DNA from: Nostoc sp. FACHB-110
GTDB taxonomy: Bacteria > Cyanobacteriota > Cyanobacteriia > Cyanobacteriales > Nostocaceae
Reading direction: 5' to 3'
Length of the DNA: 64,000 bases
NCBI RefSeq assembly: GCF_014697425.1
Contig: NZ_JACJRU010000017.1
Location: 62,001-126,000 of the forward strand
Notes under the pieces: model-generated
What the model saw: only the letters and a program-made list of their open reading frames with translations
Databases searched by the model: none
Told to the model about the DNA's origin: nothing
Shown: positions 36,853 through 46,177 of the stretch, one piece after another
Numbering within the stretch: the first letter of the stretch is position 1
How the letters are laid out: every line of letters starts with the position of its first letter
Made by a program: the position numbers and the translations under genes

Positions 36853-37506
36853 ATGTCAGATTTAACTGATGCTTTAGCAGAAATTACTAGTTTATTTAAT
36901 AGTGATTTTGAACAAGGTGATATTATTTTAAATCCAGGTATAACCAAAACCCAAATAGCAGAAATCACTAACGGCTTACCATTTCATCTACCTCAAGAAA
37001 TGTATGAACTTTACTCTTGGAGTAATGGAGATTATTTTGCTGGCTATAAAGTATTTGGCGGATTGTATTTTCTATCTTTAGAAGAAGCTGTTGAAAGCTA
37101 TTGTAAAACTATAGAAGCGGCGAAAAAGCAAGCAATCACATCAGGTAGAGATAATTCTGACACTTGGTGGAATAAGTTTTGGTTTCCTATATTTAATATT
37201 GAAGAAGGATGTTACTTTATCAGATGCAGTCAAGAACACAAACAATCTTCTTCAGTATTTTTATATGATTATAAAGATTGGGATGATATGAGACCTAAGT
37301 ATAAATATACTAATTTGGCTAATATGTTTAAAACAATTGCTGAGTGTTATCAAACAGGTGCTTATCAATTGAGGAAAGGCGAACATGGACAATATATAGA
37401 GAAAGATTATGAAAAAGAAAAATCTATTCGTCTGAAGTATAACCCAGAAGCACGCAGCACTTATTACGATGTAATATTAGGAGAAACTTTCTATCTACCA
37501 GGATAA
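36853..37506 (+). CDS. SMI1/KNR4 family protein
   Basis: 217 residues. The SMI1/KNR4 pattern is seen in LPFHLPQEMYELYSWSNGD and VFGGLYFLSLEEAVESY, then FPIFNIEEGCYFIRCS. In bacteria the fold occurs as immunity proteins of contact-dependent toxins and in stand-alone proteins of unknown role. No toxin gene is seen beside it. It starts 21 bp after the Uma2 stop codon and is likewise AT-rich, so the two probably share a transcript. Confidence 0.78.
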   Translation: MSDLTDALAEITSLFNSDFEQGDIILNPGITKTQIAEITNGLPFHLPQEMYELYSWSNGDYFAGYKVFGGLYFLSLEEAVESYCKTIEAAKKQAITSGRDNSDTWWNKFWFPIFNIEEGCYFIRCSQEHKQSSSVFLYDYKDWDDMRPKYKYTNLANMFKTIAECYQTGAYQLRKGEHGQYIEKDYEKEKSIRLKYNPEARSTYYDVILGETFYLPG

Positions 37507-37689
37507 AAATATTAAATAACCCGAGTTCGGGATAAGCCCAAACCAAGATTCTATCGTTGGCCCAAACTCTTAAAACCTACGCAAAATATCTCTTAAACTC
37601 TTATAACTCTGTGATCTCTGTGCCTCTGTGGTTCGATAAAAACTTCTTAACCCGAACTGAGGTTAAATAAACAATAATTTTAGAGACGA

Positions 37690-37726
37690 AAAACGAGATC
37701 CCCGACTTATTAAAGAAATCGGGGAT
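37690..37726 (-). terminator. Terminator of the hgl operon
   Basis: Arms ATCCCCGA (37698-37705) and TCGGGGAT (37719-37726); on the minus strand the stem is followed by CTCGTTTTTCG. It lies 25 bp after the hglB stop codon. Confidence 0.7.
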
Positions 37727-37750
37727 ATGAAAATCTAGAACCGCATAAAT

Positions 37751-39265
37751 TTACAATGCAATACTCAAGAAACCACTTTCAATTAAATAAGCTGTGTAGG
37801 TCATAAACAACTTAGAATCGATTGGCGGACAGGAAATTCCACTACCTGCTAACGCTTTGACGGTTGCTTCACAGCTAATTGTGGGTCTTCTGGCTTGCAG
37901 ATACAAATCGGGAATTGTGACTTGTTCTTCTGACCAGCGTTCTAACAAGAATGGGCGCAGAGTATATAAAGGATTATCAGGTGAGGCAGCATTTTTAATT
38001 AACTCTGCTTGCCATTCATCGTAGGGGAGAATCTGCACTGGATAACCAAAAGAACTCACCCACTCAACTAAGAATTTTAAAGAAACTGGGTTGGGATGTT
38101 GTAAGTGGAAAGCTTTCCCTATCGATTCTGGTTGCATTGACAGATAGACGATCGCTTTACTTACATAGTCTACAGGAGACATATCCAACATATATTCTAC
38201 GTCGGGGAAGCTACCCATTTGTAGACAACCCTTAACCATCAAATTGATAAAGTCGTGGGTGTTACCGATACCTGTTTGACTATCTCCGGCGATTAATGGT
38301 GGTCTGTGGATTGTAACAGGTAAACCGCGATCGCTCGCAATTTTCACCAACTTCTCAGCTACCCATTTAGTTTGGGAGTAACCGAGGAAAATACCTTCCC
38401 AATGACTAAAGTCATCATCTTCTTTCACCACCTTACCCGCGTAATAAGGTGATTCAAATACAGCCACGCTAGAAACGTAATGTACCGGCTTGACCTTAAT
38501 TTGACAAGCCAAGCGCAATATTTCTTGTGTACCTAAAACGTTAGCAGTTTTCAGTGCTGAGTAGGGATAAACATAGTTCAACAAAGCAGCACTGTGATAG
38601 ATGGTGTCAATGTTGGTTGCTAACGCTTGGAATAGTTCTGCGCCAAGGCCTAACATTGGTTGCGACAAATCACCAATGACGGGAATAATGCGAGGATCTA
38701 ACTCATCCTGACCAATTCCATACTGTTCTAAGTTCTTTTGCAGCTTGTTTTTACCGTCTTGGAGGCTGCTGGCGCGTACCAAGCAATACAATTCTGCGTC
38801 GGTTTGTTCTAACAGTTCCCGGATGATGAACGCGCCTAAAAAGCCTGTTGAACCTGTCAAGAAGATTTTCTTGGGTTTGTCGATAGGTGTATAAACAGCA
38901 CCGCCAGGATGAATTGTGGGGTCAAGAACTACTTCAGCTTGTAAATCGAGAGTAGGGATATCAGCGATCGCATTCCCACTCGTTTGTTTTACAATTCCTG
39001 TATCTTGCCCATCAGACTGTTCTACTAATTCCTCAGCTAAACGCTCTGATAAAGCTGCAATATTAGGATAATGCCACAACAATAAAGGAGATGGTTGAAA
39101 ACCCAGCAATTCTTCTAATTTACTTACCAGAGTCATCGCTTGTGCTGAGTCTAAACCATAGTTTTCTAGATTTTCGTGGATATCAATTTCGTCAGTTTCT
39201 ACACCTACTAACTCAGCGAGGTTAGACACCATCCACGCTTGAATATTTGCTGCACTATAAGACAT
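37751..39265 (-). CDS. hglB: ACP-thioester reductase, releases heterocyst glycolipid aglycone
   Basis: 504 residues from the ATG at 39265, with GGAAGAGG upstream (an in-frame start at 39280 overlaps the preceding stop region). ACP domain 1-85 with phosphopantetheine site Ser40 (NYGLDSAQA), then a thioester reductase domain with the NAD(P) motif FLTGSTGFLGAFI at about 138 and the catalytic GYSQTK. It is HglB, also called HetM, which releases the chain by reduction to a fatty alcohol. Last gene of the operon. Confidence 0.9.
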   Translation of the reverse strand: MSYSAANIQAWMVSNLAELVGVETDEIDIHENLENYGLDSAQAMTLVSKLEELLGFQPSPLLLWHYPNIAALSERLAEELVEQSDGQDTGIVKQTSGNAIADIPTLDLQAEVVLDPTIHPGGAVYTPIDKPKKIFLTGSTGFLGAFIIRELLEQTDAELYCLVRASSLQDGKNKLQKNLEQYGIGQDELDPRIIPVIGDLSQPMLGLGAELFQALATNIDTIYHSAALLNYVYPYSALKTANVLGTQEILRLACQIKVKPVHYVSSVAVFESPYYAGKVVKEDDDFSHWEGIFLGYSQTKWVAEKLVKIASDRGLPVTIHRPPLIAGDSQTGIGNTHDFINLMVKGCLQMGSFPDVEYMLDMSPVDYVSKAIVYLSMQPESIGKAFHLQHPNPVSLKFLVEWVSSFGYPVQILPYDEWQAELIKNAASPDNPLYTLRPFLLERWSEEQVTIPDLYLQARRPTISCEATVKALAGSGISCPPIDSKLFMTYTAYLIESGFLSIAL

Positions 39266-39280
39266 TGTTACCTCTTCCAA

Positions 39281-40942
39281 TTATTGACAAACTTCGGGAC
39301 GATACTGAGTGTAGTAATCAGGTATTTGCAAACCTTGAATTTTTAAATTTTGGATGCGATATAAAAATGCTGCACCCTGCATAATCTGGTCAGCAACATC
39401 CACAACTGAGCGATTTTGAGGTTCAGCTAAATAAGAACCGCGCACCCAGTCATTAAAACCACCCATCGCCGGGCCGCACCAAATTTGATAATCAACTTCT
39501 CGACCTTTTTCACCAGCAGTAGACCAACGAGAAGATAAGCCTAAATACCAACGGAAAATCAAAGCCATCTTCAACTTAGGATTATTCACAGCTTTACCCA
39601 ATTTTTCAGGATTTTTCTGTGATAAATAAGCAGCCGTTCCTTCCCAAGCCTCAGCAATAGTTTTCCGAAAAACTTGTTTTTCTAACTTCTCTTTTTCTGC
39701 CGCAGGGATTTCTTCAATTGAGTTATAAGTGCGGTACAATTCGTACAATTTTTGCGCTCGCATCGGGAACATCGTACCCCGTTTTAGCACTTGTACTTTC
39801 ACACCCATTTCAAACATATCGCCTGCGGGAGCCATAGTTACATCAGCCATTTCTGCTTGTGCTAATAGTTTTTTAGTATGCTCACAAGCACCAGATTCAA
39901 CACAAGCTTGATTGATGGAACCAGTAACTACATAAGCAGCACCCATCATAAAAGCTGCTAAGGTTGATTCTGGGGTCGCAATTCCCCCGGCTGCACCAAC
40001 TCTAATTGGTTGGGAATAATGATATTTAGTTTGAATTTCATCCCTTAAAGCAATCAATGAAGGAAGCAAACAAATCAACGGACGGTTATCAGTATGACCA
40101 CCAGAATCAGCTTCTACAGTAATATCATCAGCTATCGGCACTTGTTCTGCTAATTTTGCTTGTAACCCAGTAATTAATCCTTGTTCAACTAATTCTTTGA
40201 CAATTTTAGTTGGGGCTGGCTGCATAAATTTACTCGCAACTTCGCGGCGAGAAATTTTAGCGATGACCTTATTTTTAATGATGATTTGATTGGCATCATT
40301 TAAACTTAACCCAGCCAGCCGATAATAAACAATATTGGGTGTTAAATCTAAAAATGCCGAAGCCTCTACCACCTTCACCCCATATTTTAAATATAAATCC
40401 ACAGCCCGACGTTCAATCGCCATATCATTAGGGCTATGAATTAAATTAAAACCGTAAGGGCCATTGGGTAAAGCTTGTTGAATTTGTTGAATTGCTGCTT
40501 CTATTCTTTCGGGAGGTAAACCACCTGCACCAAAAGAACCTAAAATTTTCTCTTTTCCTAAAGCAATCACCATTTCTTCAGAAGCAATACCACCAGCCAT
40601 TGCACCAGTCATATAGGCATATTTCACTCCATAACAAGCGAGAAAACTAGGGTCGCCTAACTGTTGTAGAGAAATTGGTGCAAGGGAAGCGATTAATTCT
40701 AATTGGGAAGTTGTATTATTTTCAACAGGATATAAATATCCTTCATTTGTAATGCCGATTTTACCTGCAATTTTGATAAGATAGCAAGGTTTATCTAATA
40801 GAAGTAATTTATTTTTAATGGCTTGCTGTTCAAAGGATATTGTTTCTAAATTGCCTTTCCAAACAAGATTATGATTGTAGGTATAGGCGGAGAATCTTAA
40901 GCCATTATCTTGGGTGCTGAGTGGCATATCGAAGGTCGTCAC
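39281..40942 (-). CDS. PfaD-like FMN-dependent enoyl reductase of the glycolipid synthase
   Basis: 553 residues, GTG start at 40942 with GAGGG 8 bases upstream. Nitronate monooxygenase/PfaD fold: AYMTGAMAGGIASEEMVIALG, SFGAGGLPPERIEAAI, EADSGGHTDNRP and GAAGGIATPESTLAAFMMGA. In Pfa synthases PfaD is the trans-acting enoyl reductase. Here it would reduce the chain during aglycone synthesis. By order it may equal the gene called hglA in PCC 7120; I leave the symbol empty because I cannot confirm it. Confidence 0.85.
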   Translation of the reverse strand: MTTFDMPLSTQDNGLRFSAYTYNHNLVWKGNLETISFEQQAIKNKLLLLDKPCYLIKIAGKIGITNEGYLYPVENNTTSQLELIASLAPISLQQLGDPSFLACYGVKYAYMTGAMAGGIASEEMVIALGKEKILGSFGAGGLPPERIEAAIQQIQQALPNGPYGFNLIHSPNDMAIERRAVDLYLKYGVKVVEASAFLDLTPNIVYYRLAGLSLNDANQIIIKNKVIAKISRREVASKFMQPAPTKIVKELVEQGLITGLQAKLAEQVPIADDITVEADSGGHTDNRPLICLLPSLIALRDEIQTKYHYSQPIRVGAAGGIATPESTLAAFMMGAAYVVTGSINQACVESGACEHTKKLLAQAEMADVTMAPAGDMFEMGVKVQVLKRGTMFPMRAQKLYELYRTYNSIEEIPAAEKEKLEKQVFRKTIAEAWEGTAAYLSQKNPEKLGKAVNNPKLKMALIFRWYLGLSSRWSTAGEKGREVDYQIWCGPAMGGFNDWVRGSYLAEPQNRSVVDVADQIMQGAAFLYRIQNLKIQGLQIPDYYTQYRPEVCQ

Positions 40943-41050
40943 AGTAGTTATCCCTCGGATTGTTAATCTGTTTTTGTTATTTCACGCAGAGACGCAGAGA
41001 CACGGAGATAATTGAGTGTTAAATATGTGGTTGTTATTGCTTCTTATTCT

Positions 41051-41076
41051 TTGCGCCTTTGCGCCTTTGCGCGAAC
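41051..41076. repeat. Dispersed GCGCCTTT repeat, copy 3 (hgl spacer)
   Basis: Reads TTTGCGCCTTTGCGCC and TTTGCGCGAAC, in the spacer between the CLF-AT gene and the PfaD-like gene. A CGCAGAGACGCAGAGACACGG repeat precedes it at 40984. Confidence 0.85.
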
Positions 41077-41152
41077 ATTTAAATTTAGGAAAGGTCTAAG
41101 AATAAAGTGTTAAATCTTTATCCTTAAACCATGAGGTAACGTGCATTCAAGC

Positions 41153-44100
41153 TTATTCTTTGAGCAAATCTTCCGCGCAAACTAATTGCAATTGAATAAT
41201 TTCACGCATCTGCTGACTAAAATCTTGCCGTGCTTGTAAAAAAGCTGTATGTGCTTGAGTTATCCGAGCATTATTAGCATTCAGCTTTTGACAGTGAGAG
41301 GTATTTAACTCCAGCATTCTGATTAGGGTATCTAAATCTTGATTGGTAGCATATGCTTGTGTCGGTGTGGCGATTAACTCAGAAGATTCTACTTTTTCTG
41401 CTGCTGTAAAACCGTGTTCAATGATATTTTTCATGGAAACTTCTGCATTTTGCGTCAGAATTTCACCGCCTAAGATTTTATGAGTATCTTGCAGCGATTT
41501 GATGATATCAATTTCATCAGGCAATGGTATATTTGAATGCAGATTTTCAGCTTGAATACCTTTTGCTTTCCCTGGTAAATCTTGGAAAAGTTTGCGGTTT
41601 TCTTCAGTCAAAATACTGGCAGTTATTGATTCACCACCGACGGTAACAGTGCGTAGTGTAGCTTTATTCTGTTTAGGCGCAGGTGTGAGATTGTAGAGTG
41701 GAGATAAATCGACAGCTACGCGATGGCTGAGAAGTTTTGCTAGTGCTTTGACAATGGTAGTGTGGTCATCCATACCCCGACGATTGAGGGATACGGTGAT
41801 ATGGTCTTTGTCTTCGAGAATTTTATCAATCCAGCGTGAACAGACACCACCCGCACCAGCTTCGATGAAGATTCTCGCGCCGTCGTCGTGAAGGCGGTTA
41901 ACTAGGCGAGGAAAGTCTAATTGTTGGCAAAGTCCGGTGGCGATGCTCCGAGCGATCGCACCACTCTCCAGTACAATAGGCTGATATTCAGCCGCAGAAT
42001 AAAAGGTGACACCTGCTAGATTCTGGGATGGCAAAGTATTTAATTTAACTAACTCCCCGTACTCCGATCGCATCGTTTCACAGTGGATAACGTGATCGAA
42101 GGGAGCCACGAAAGAATTACAACCTAAGGCTGCAATGACTCGCTTACAGGCGGCTGGTTCACCAGCAATTAAGACTTCTTCCGGTGTATTAATTTGTGTC
42201 AAATAGACTTGCGGCTCGTTTTTGATAGCTTCCTGCACTTGTTCAGGACTCGCCATCAAAACGAAGTTACCCCAAAAATTCTTGTCTGAATTATCTGTGT
42301 TTGGTAAGCCCCAAAATTCGCGCACCGCATTTTTCGGGCCAGATAACCTATTGCCAAACAACGCCGAGGAATTGAAAGAGTTACTACCTTGGAAGAAATC
42401 ATTCCAAACTCCTTGGGCTACCATCATGCTGGTTTCACCCAAGCTGTAACCAAATACATACTTCGGCTTGAGTTGAAAGTCATCACAAATAACTGTGGTG
42501 AGCAGTCTGGTAAAGAACATTTCCGCTTCAAACATCGCTAGGGAATCATCTAGCAATTGCTTTTCTAGCGTCTCTAGCTGTCTGAGGGATAACTTACTCA
42601 AACTTCTGGGAAAAACTCGTAGTTCTACATCCGCTACCCGCTTGTTTAGACTCTTCACCATGTAGTCGTTGAAGATTCTGGGAAACAAGCGGAAGAGATT
42701 TCGACCCATACCGACATAAGAGTTCACCGCCGCCGGATACACATAAGCAATTTCGCCATGCTTTCCTAGAGGCTTGGGAGTGAAATAACTACCTATAGGT
42801 GTTTGCCAGTCTGTGCCTTTTTCAAACGCCGTTTTGACACCTTTACGCGCCGACTCAATTTCTTTGAGGAGTTCTTTTTTATTCCGTCCGTTAATGGCTA
42901 TGGCGTATTGCGCTTGGGGGTTAGCTTTGTATGCAGCAAAGGCTTGACTCGCACAGTCTGATAAAGAAGAACTAGCTTCAATGCTCTTTTGCAAACTATC
43001 TAGAGCCGCAAAAATACTCTCCCTGTCGTTAGCTGTTATCGGGAACAGATGATATGGCATTTGCTCCAGATATCTGCTAGGGCGTTCTTCTTGTGTGGGG
43101 TCTTCCGAGATAATCACATGAGCAAAAGTACCATCACAACCCAGACCGTTAATTGCAGCTATCCGACGGTCAGAGTCTTTACCCAAGAACCAAGGACGAG
43201 ACTCTGTAGCTACATAAAAAGGACTTCCTTCCCATTGTTGTGGTGTTTTCACACCAGACCAGTTAGGAGTAGCAGGAATATAGCGATAGTAAAGACACAA
43301 CGCTGTTTTGATTAAGCTGGCAATTCCCGAAGCTACTTGAGTGTGTCCGATATTTGCTTTGACGCTACCAATAGCACTGTGCAAACCATGACCTACTGAT
43401 GGATATGCTTGCAATAAACCTGTGATTTCGGTTTCGTCTTCTTGGGGAATACCACTGGCGCAAACCTCTACATATTTCACCTGAGAAGGTTGTACACCCG
43501 CACTATGAAAGGCTTCGTTAGCTGAATTGACGAGAGATTGTCCGATACTGATAGCATCAATGGTGGCATAAATGCGATCGCCATTTTTCTGTGCCACATC
43601 GTAGCGTTTGAGAACGACTACACCCGCACCTTCACCCACATTCCAACCGTTGGCTTTTTGGTCATAACTCAACGTATTGACACCCGTGTTAATCTTGGCT
43701 GTTTGATTGCGTAACAATACATTCTCTACACCACCAGCCAAATCAACAGCACCAACAATGGCTGCGTCTGCTTCACCAGTCATCAATAGCATTTGGGCGA
43801 CTTCCAAAGCTTTAAAAGCCGAAGTCTCTACAGCCGTGAGGGTGAAAGCAGGCCCGGTAAAGTTCCACAGCGAAGAAATGCGACTCGCCATGATGTTGGC
43901 GATGTAGCTTAAATACTCACCAATTTCTACTTGTTGGTGAACGCTATCTTTAACGATGGTTTCTAATTGAGCAATCTTTTCTGGTGGTAAGGTAATTTCC
44001 GCCGCGTTCAAACCATCTTTGACTTGCCAAGACAAATCCCATCTTTGCTGTAACTGGTGGACAGATAACTCTGTTTCAGCCGCAATAATTACTGCGACAT

Positions 44101-44449
44101 TACCACCTTCAGGTAGGTTTGCATCTTTGATGGCGCGTTCTGCAACCTTCAACAGTAATAGTTGTTGGGGGTTGAGTTTTTCGACTTCGTTAGGAGGAAT
44201 TTTATAAGCTAATGTGTCAATTTCAAAGTCTTTGATATATGCTCCGACAGGGGGTTTACCTTCAGCTAAACCGTAGTCTTGGAGTAAGTCTTTTTGTTCG
44301 TTAATGCCATACCATCTTTTTTCAGGTAGAGGTATGAAGTGTTGTTTACCGTCATAAATACTACGTTCAAAAGCATCTAAGTTATTGCATTCGCCGAAGA
44401 AGGCATCCATGCCAATAATGGCAATTTTGTTTTTATTATCTTGGGTCAT
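41153..44449 (-). CDS. hglC: Polyketide synthase, chain-length-factor-like KS plus AT
   Basis: 1098 residues from the ATG at 44449 (MTQDNKNKIAIIGMDAFFGE); the frame reaches 44488. The N-terminal KS-type domain (about 10-460) has ETSAF where active KS domains have the catalytic Cys, so it is a chain length factor. Then an acyltransferase-like domain (about 570-890) with FGYSLGE, Ser669. The last 100 residues are helical. In PCC 7120 HglC is described as KS/AT-like; here the active KS is a separate upstream gene. Confidence 0.75.
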   Translation of the reverse strand: MTQDNKNKIAIIGMDAFFGECNNLDAFERSIYDGKQHFIPLPEKRWYGINEQKDLLQDYGLAEGKPPVGAYIKDFEIDTLAYKIPPNEVEKLNPQQLLLLKVAERAIKDANLPEGGNVAVIIAAETELSVHQLQQRWDLSWQVKDGLNAAEITLPPEKIAQLETIVKDSVHQQVEIGEYLSYIANIMASRISSLWNFTGPAFTLTAVETSAFKALEVAQMLLMTGEADAAIVGAVDLAGGVENVLLRNQTAKINTGVNTLSYDQKANGWNVGEGAGVVVLKRYDVAQKNGDRIYATIDAISIGQSLVNSANEAFHSAGVQPSQVKYVEVCASGIPQEDETEITGLLQAYPSVGHGLHSAIGSVKANIGHTQVASGIASLIKTALCLYYRYIPATPNWSGVKTPQQWEGSPFYVATESRPWFLGKDSDRRIAAINGLGCDGTFAHVIISEDPTQEERPSRYLEQMPYHLFPITANDRESIFAALDSLQKSIEASSSLSDCASQAFAAYKANPQAQYAIAINGRNKKELLKEIESARKGVKTAFEKGTDWQTPIGSYFTPKPLGKHGEIAYVYPAAVNSYVGMGRNLFRLFPRIFNDYMVKSLNKRVADVELRVFPRSLSKLSLRQLETLEKQLLDDSLAMFEAEMFFTRLLTTVICDDFQLKPKYVFGYSLGETSMMVAQGVWNDFFQGSNSFNSSALFGNRLSGPKNAVREFWGLPNTDNSDKNFWGNFVLMASPEQVQEAIKNEPQVYLTQINTPEEVLIAGEPAACKRVIAALGCNSFVAPFDHVIHCETMRSEYGELVKLNTLPSQNLAGVTFYSAAEYQPIVLESGAIARSIATGLCQQLDFPRLVNRLHDDGARIFIEAGAGGVCSRWIDKILEDKDHITVSLNRRGMDDHTTIVKALAKLLSHRVAVDLSPLYNLTPAPKQNKATLRTVTVGGESITASILTEENRKLFQDLPGKAKGIQAENLHSNIPLPDEIDIIKSLQDTHKILGGEILTQNAEVSMKNIIEHGFTAAEKVESSELIATPTQAYATNQDLDTLIRMLELNTSHCQKLNANNARITQAHTAFLQARQDFSQQMREIIQLQLVCAEDLLKE

Positions 44450-44481
44450 TATTGAGTACCTAAACAGATATTTTTTTGTCT

Positions 44482-44508
44482 CGCGCAAAGGCGCAAAGGC
44501 GCAAAGAG
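44482..44508. repeat. Dispersed GCGCAAAG repeat, copy 4 (hgl spacer)
   Basis: Reads CGCGCAAAGGCGCAAAGGC and GCAAAGA, in the short spacer between the stand-alone KS gene and the CLF-AT gene. Opposite orientation to the copies at 41051 and 48025. Confidence 0.85.
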
Positions 44509-44545
44509 AAGAGAAATAACTTTGTAGACTTATGCAAAAATCTCT

Positions 44546-45922
44546 TTACTTTGTGTCCTTTGTGTCCTTTGCGGTTTTTTCCAAAATAATGTGTGAGTTA
44601 GTTCCACCAAACCCAAAGGCACTTAAAGCTACACGTTTGGTTGAATTATTGTTAGGCCAAGATGTTGTTGTTTTAACAATGTTTTTAGGAGAAATAACTG
44701 TATTTGCTGCACCGATGGGTTCATCCACATTAATTGTGGGTGGAATCACACCATGATTCATGCTGTAAATTGCTTTGGTTAAACCCACCATTCCCGCACC
44801 TACTAACAAATGACCAACATTTGATTTAGCAGAACCTACTAATGGTGATGCTTGATGTTCCCCAAAAAAGCTTTCTACAGAATTACATTCGGTGGTGTCG
44901 CCTAAGAGTGTGCCTGTAGCGTGACACTCTAGATAATCAATGTCTTTCGGGCTGAGTTGGGCTTCTTGATAAGCTCGTTCGTAAGCTAATGTTTGTCCTT
45001 TGGCGTTGGGACTGAGTAGGTGTTTGCCTCTACCATCGTTAGAAAGTCCGTTACCGCAAACAGTAGCAAGAATATTATCGCCATCTCTGACAGCATCACT
45101 GTAGCGTTTGAGAACTACCATACCGATGCCTTCGGAGGTAATTAAGCCGCGTGATGCTTTATCTAGAGGACGGCTAATACCGTTTTCTGGATATCCTTGA
45201 ATACCGGAAAAGAGCATTCGTAAGAATAGAGGATCGGAACAACTAATAGCACCAGCCAGCATTAAGTCGGTTTTGCGTGTTTGTAAGTAGTGCGATGCTA
45301 GTTTGATGGAGTAGAAGGCTGAGGAACAAGCTGCATCTATACAAAAGTGAGTGCCTGATAATGAGAGAGATTGAGCGATGAGGGCGGCGGGTAAACCGGA
45401 TATCATCGCGTTGTAGGGCGATGGCTTGATGGTTGGGGGTATGGCGGCTAAATGGAAATCTTGGTCTTGGATAAGTTGAGCGATCGCACCATCAATTGTG
45501 CGGCGATAAATGGGGGATAATAATTGATTGGAAAGTTTTGTCGGTAGGGAGAGGGTTCCTAAAATTACGCCGCATTTGGCGAGGGCTTGTTGATTACCTA
45601 AATAGCCGCTATGTTGGACTGCTTGTTTAGCTGCGTAGAGTGACCATTTAAAGGTATTATCTAAGCTATTTACTAAGGTTGGTGGTAAATTATATTCGCT
45701 TGGGTCGAATTGAAAGTTGCGAATAAATCCACCTTTGAGGAAGTAAATTTTTTCCGGTTTGCCTTTAGCAGAGTCGTAAAATATTGTGGGATCAACACCA
45801 ATTTCGGCGAGTGTAACTTCTGAGGTTGAGTTTTTTTTGTCGGTAATATTCTGCCAAAATTGTTCGGGATTGTTTGCGTCGGGAAATAGGCAGGATATAC
45901 CAATAATGGCTATTTTTTCCAC
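44546..45922 (-). CDS. Stand-alone beta-ketoacyl synthase of the glycolipid synthase
   Basis: 458 residues, GTG start at 45922 with GAGG 9 bases upstream. Full KS domain: active Cys199 (IDAACSSAFYS), His in ECHATGTLLGD and in SNVGHLLVGAG, end GFGGTNSHIILEK. It condenses extender units. Together with the downstream CLF-AT protein it makes the KS-CLF pair seen fused in PfaC-type enzymes. It may correspond to the N-terminal part of HglC in other strains. Confidence 0.85.
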   Translation of the reverse strand: MEKIAIIGISCLFPDANNPEQFWQNITDKKNSTSEVTLAEIGVDPTIFYDSAKGKPEKIYFLKGGFIRNFQFDPSEYNLPPTLVNSLDNTFKWSLYAAKQAVQHSGYLGNQQALAKCGVILGTLSLPTKLSNQLLSPIYRRTIDGAIAQLIQDQDFHLAAIPPTIKPSPYNAMISGLPAALIAQSLSLSGTHFCIDAACSSAFYSIKLASHYLQTRKTDLMLAGAISCSDPLFLRMLFSGIQGYPENGISRPLDKASRGLITSEGIGMVVLKRYSDAVRDGDNILATVCGNGLSNDGRGKHLLSPNAKGQTLAYERAYQEAQLSPKDIDYLECHATGTLLGDTTECNSVESFFGEHQASPLVGSAKSNVGHLLVGAGMVGLTKAIYSMNHGVIPPTINVDEPIGAANTVISPKNIVKTTTSWPNNNSTKRVALSAFGFGGTNSHIILEKTAKDTKDTK

Positions 45923-45985
45923 TGTTGTTGTCCTCGTTGGGTTGGGTTTTCAGATTTACGGTGTTCCCCGGAGTGGAAAGGATTT

Positions 45986-46012
45986 GTTTCGCGCAAAGGC
46001 GCAAAGGCGCGG
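45986..46012. repeat. Dispersed GCGCAAAG repeat, copy 5 (hgl spacer)
   Basis: Reads TTTCGCGCAAAGGCGCAAAG followed by GCGCGGAG in the spacer between the KR-DH gene and the KS gene. A CACAGAGGCGCAGAG repeat follows at 46053. Confidence 0.85.
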
Positions 46013-46177
46013 AGAGTGGGGATGTCTGTTTTCTCAGAGTATTTTTTAACGAACCACAGAGGCGCAGAGATATCAGAGAAGAGGAGAGTTATGAGTTTAC
46101 TATTGCTATTTTAAACGCAGATAATTCTCCGCGTAACTTTGCGTTTACCTCCGCGAGCCTCTGCGTTTATATGTTAA

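Noticed and set aside
36355..37506. Uma2 plus SMI1/KNR4 genes considered as a defence or toxin-immunity module
   Set aside because: No toxin, helicase or integrase beside them; family membership alone does not support it.
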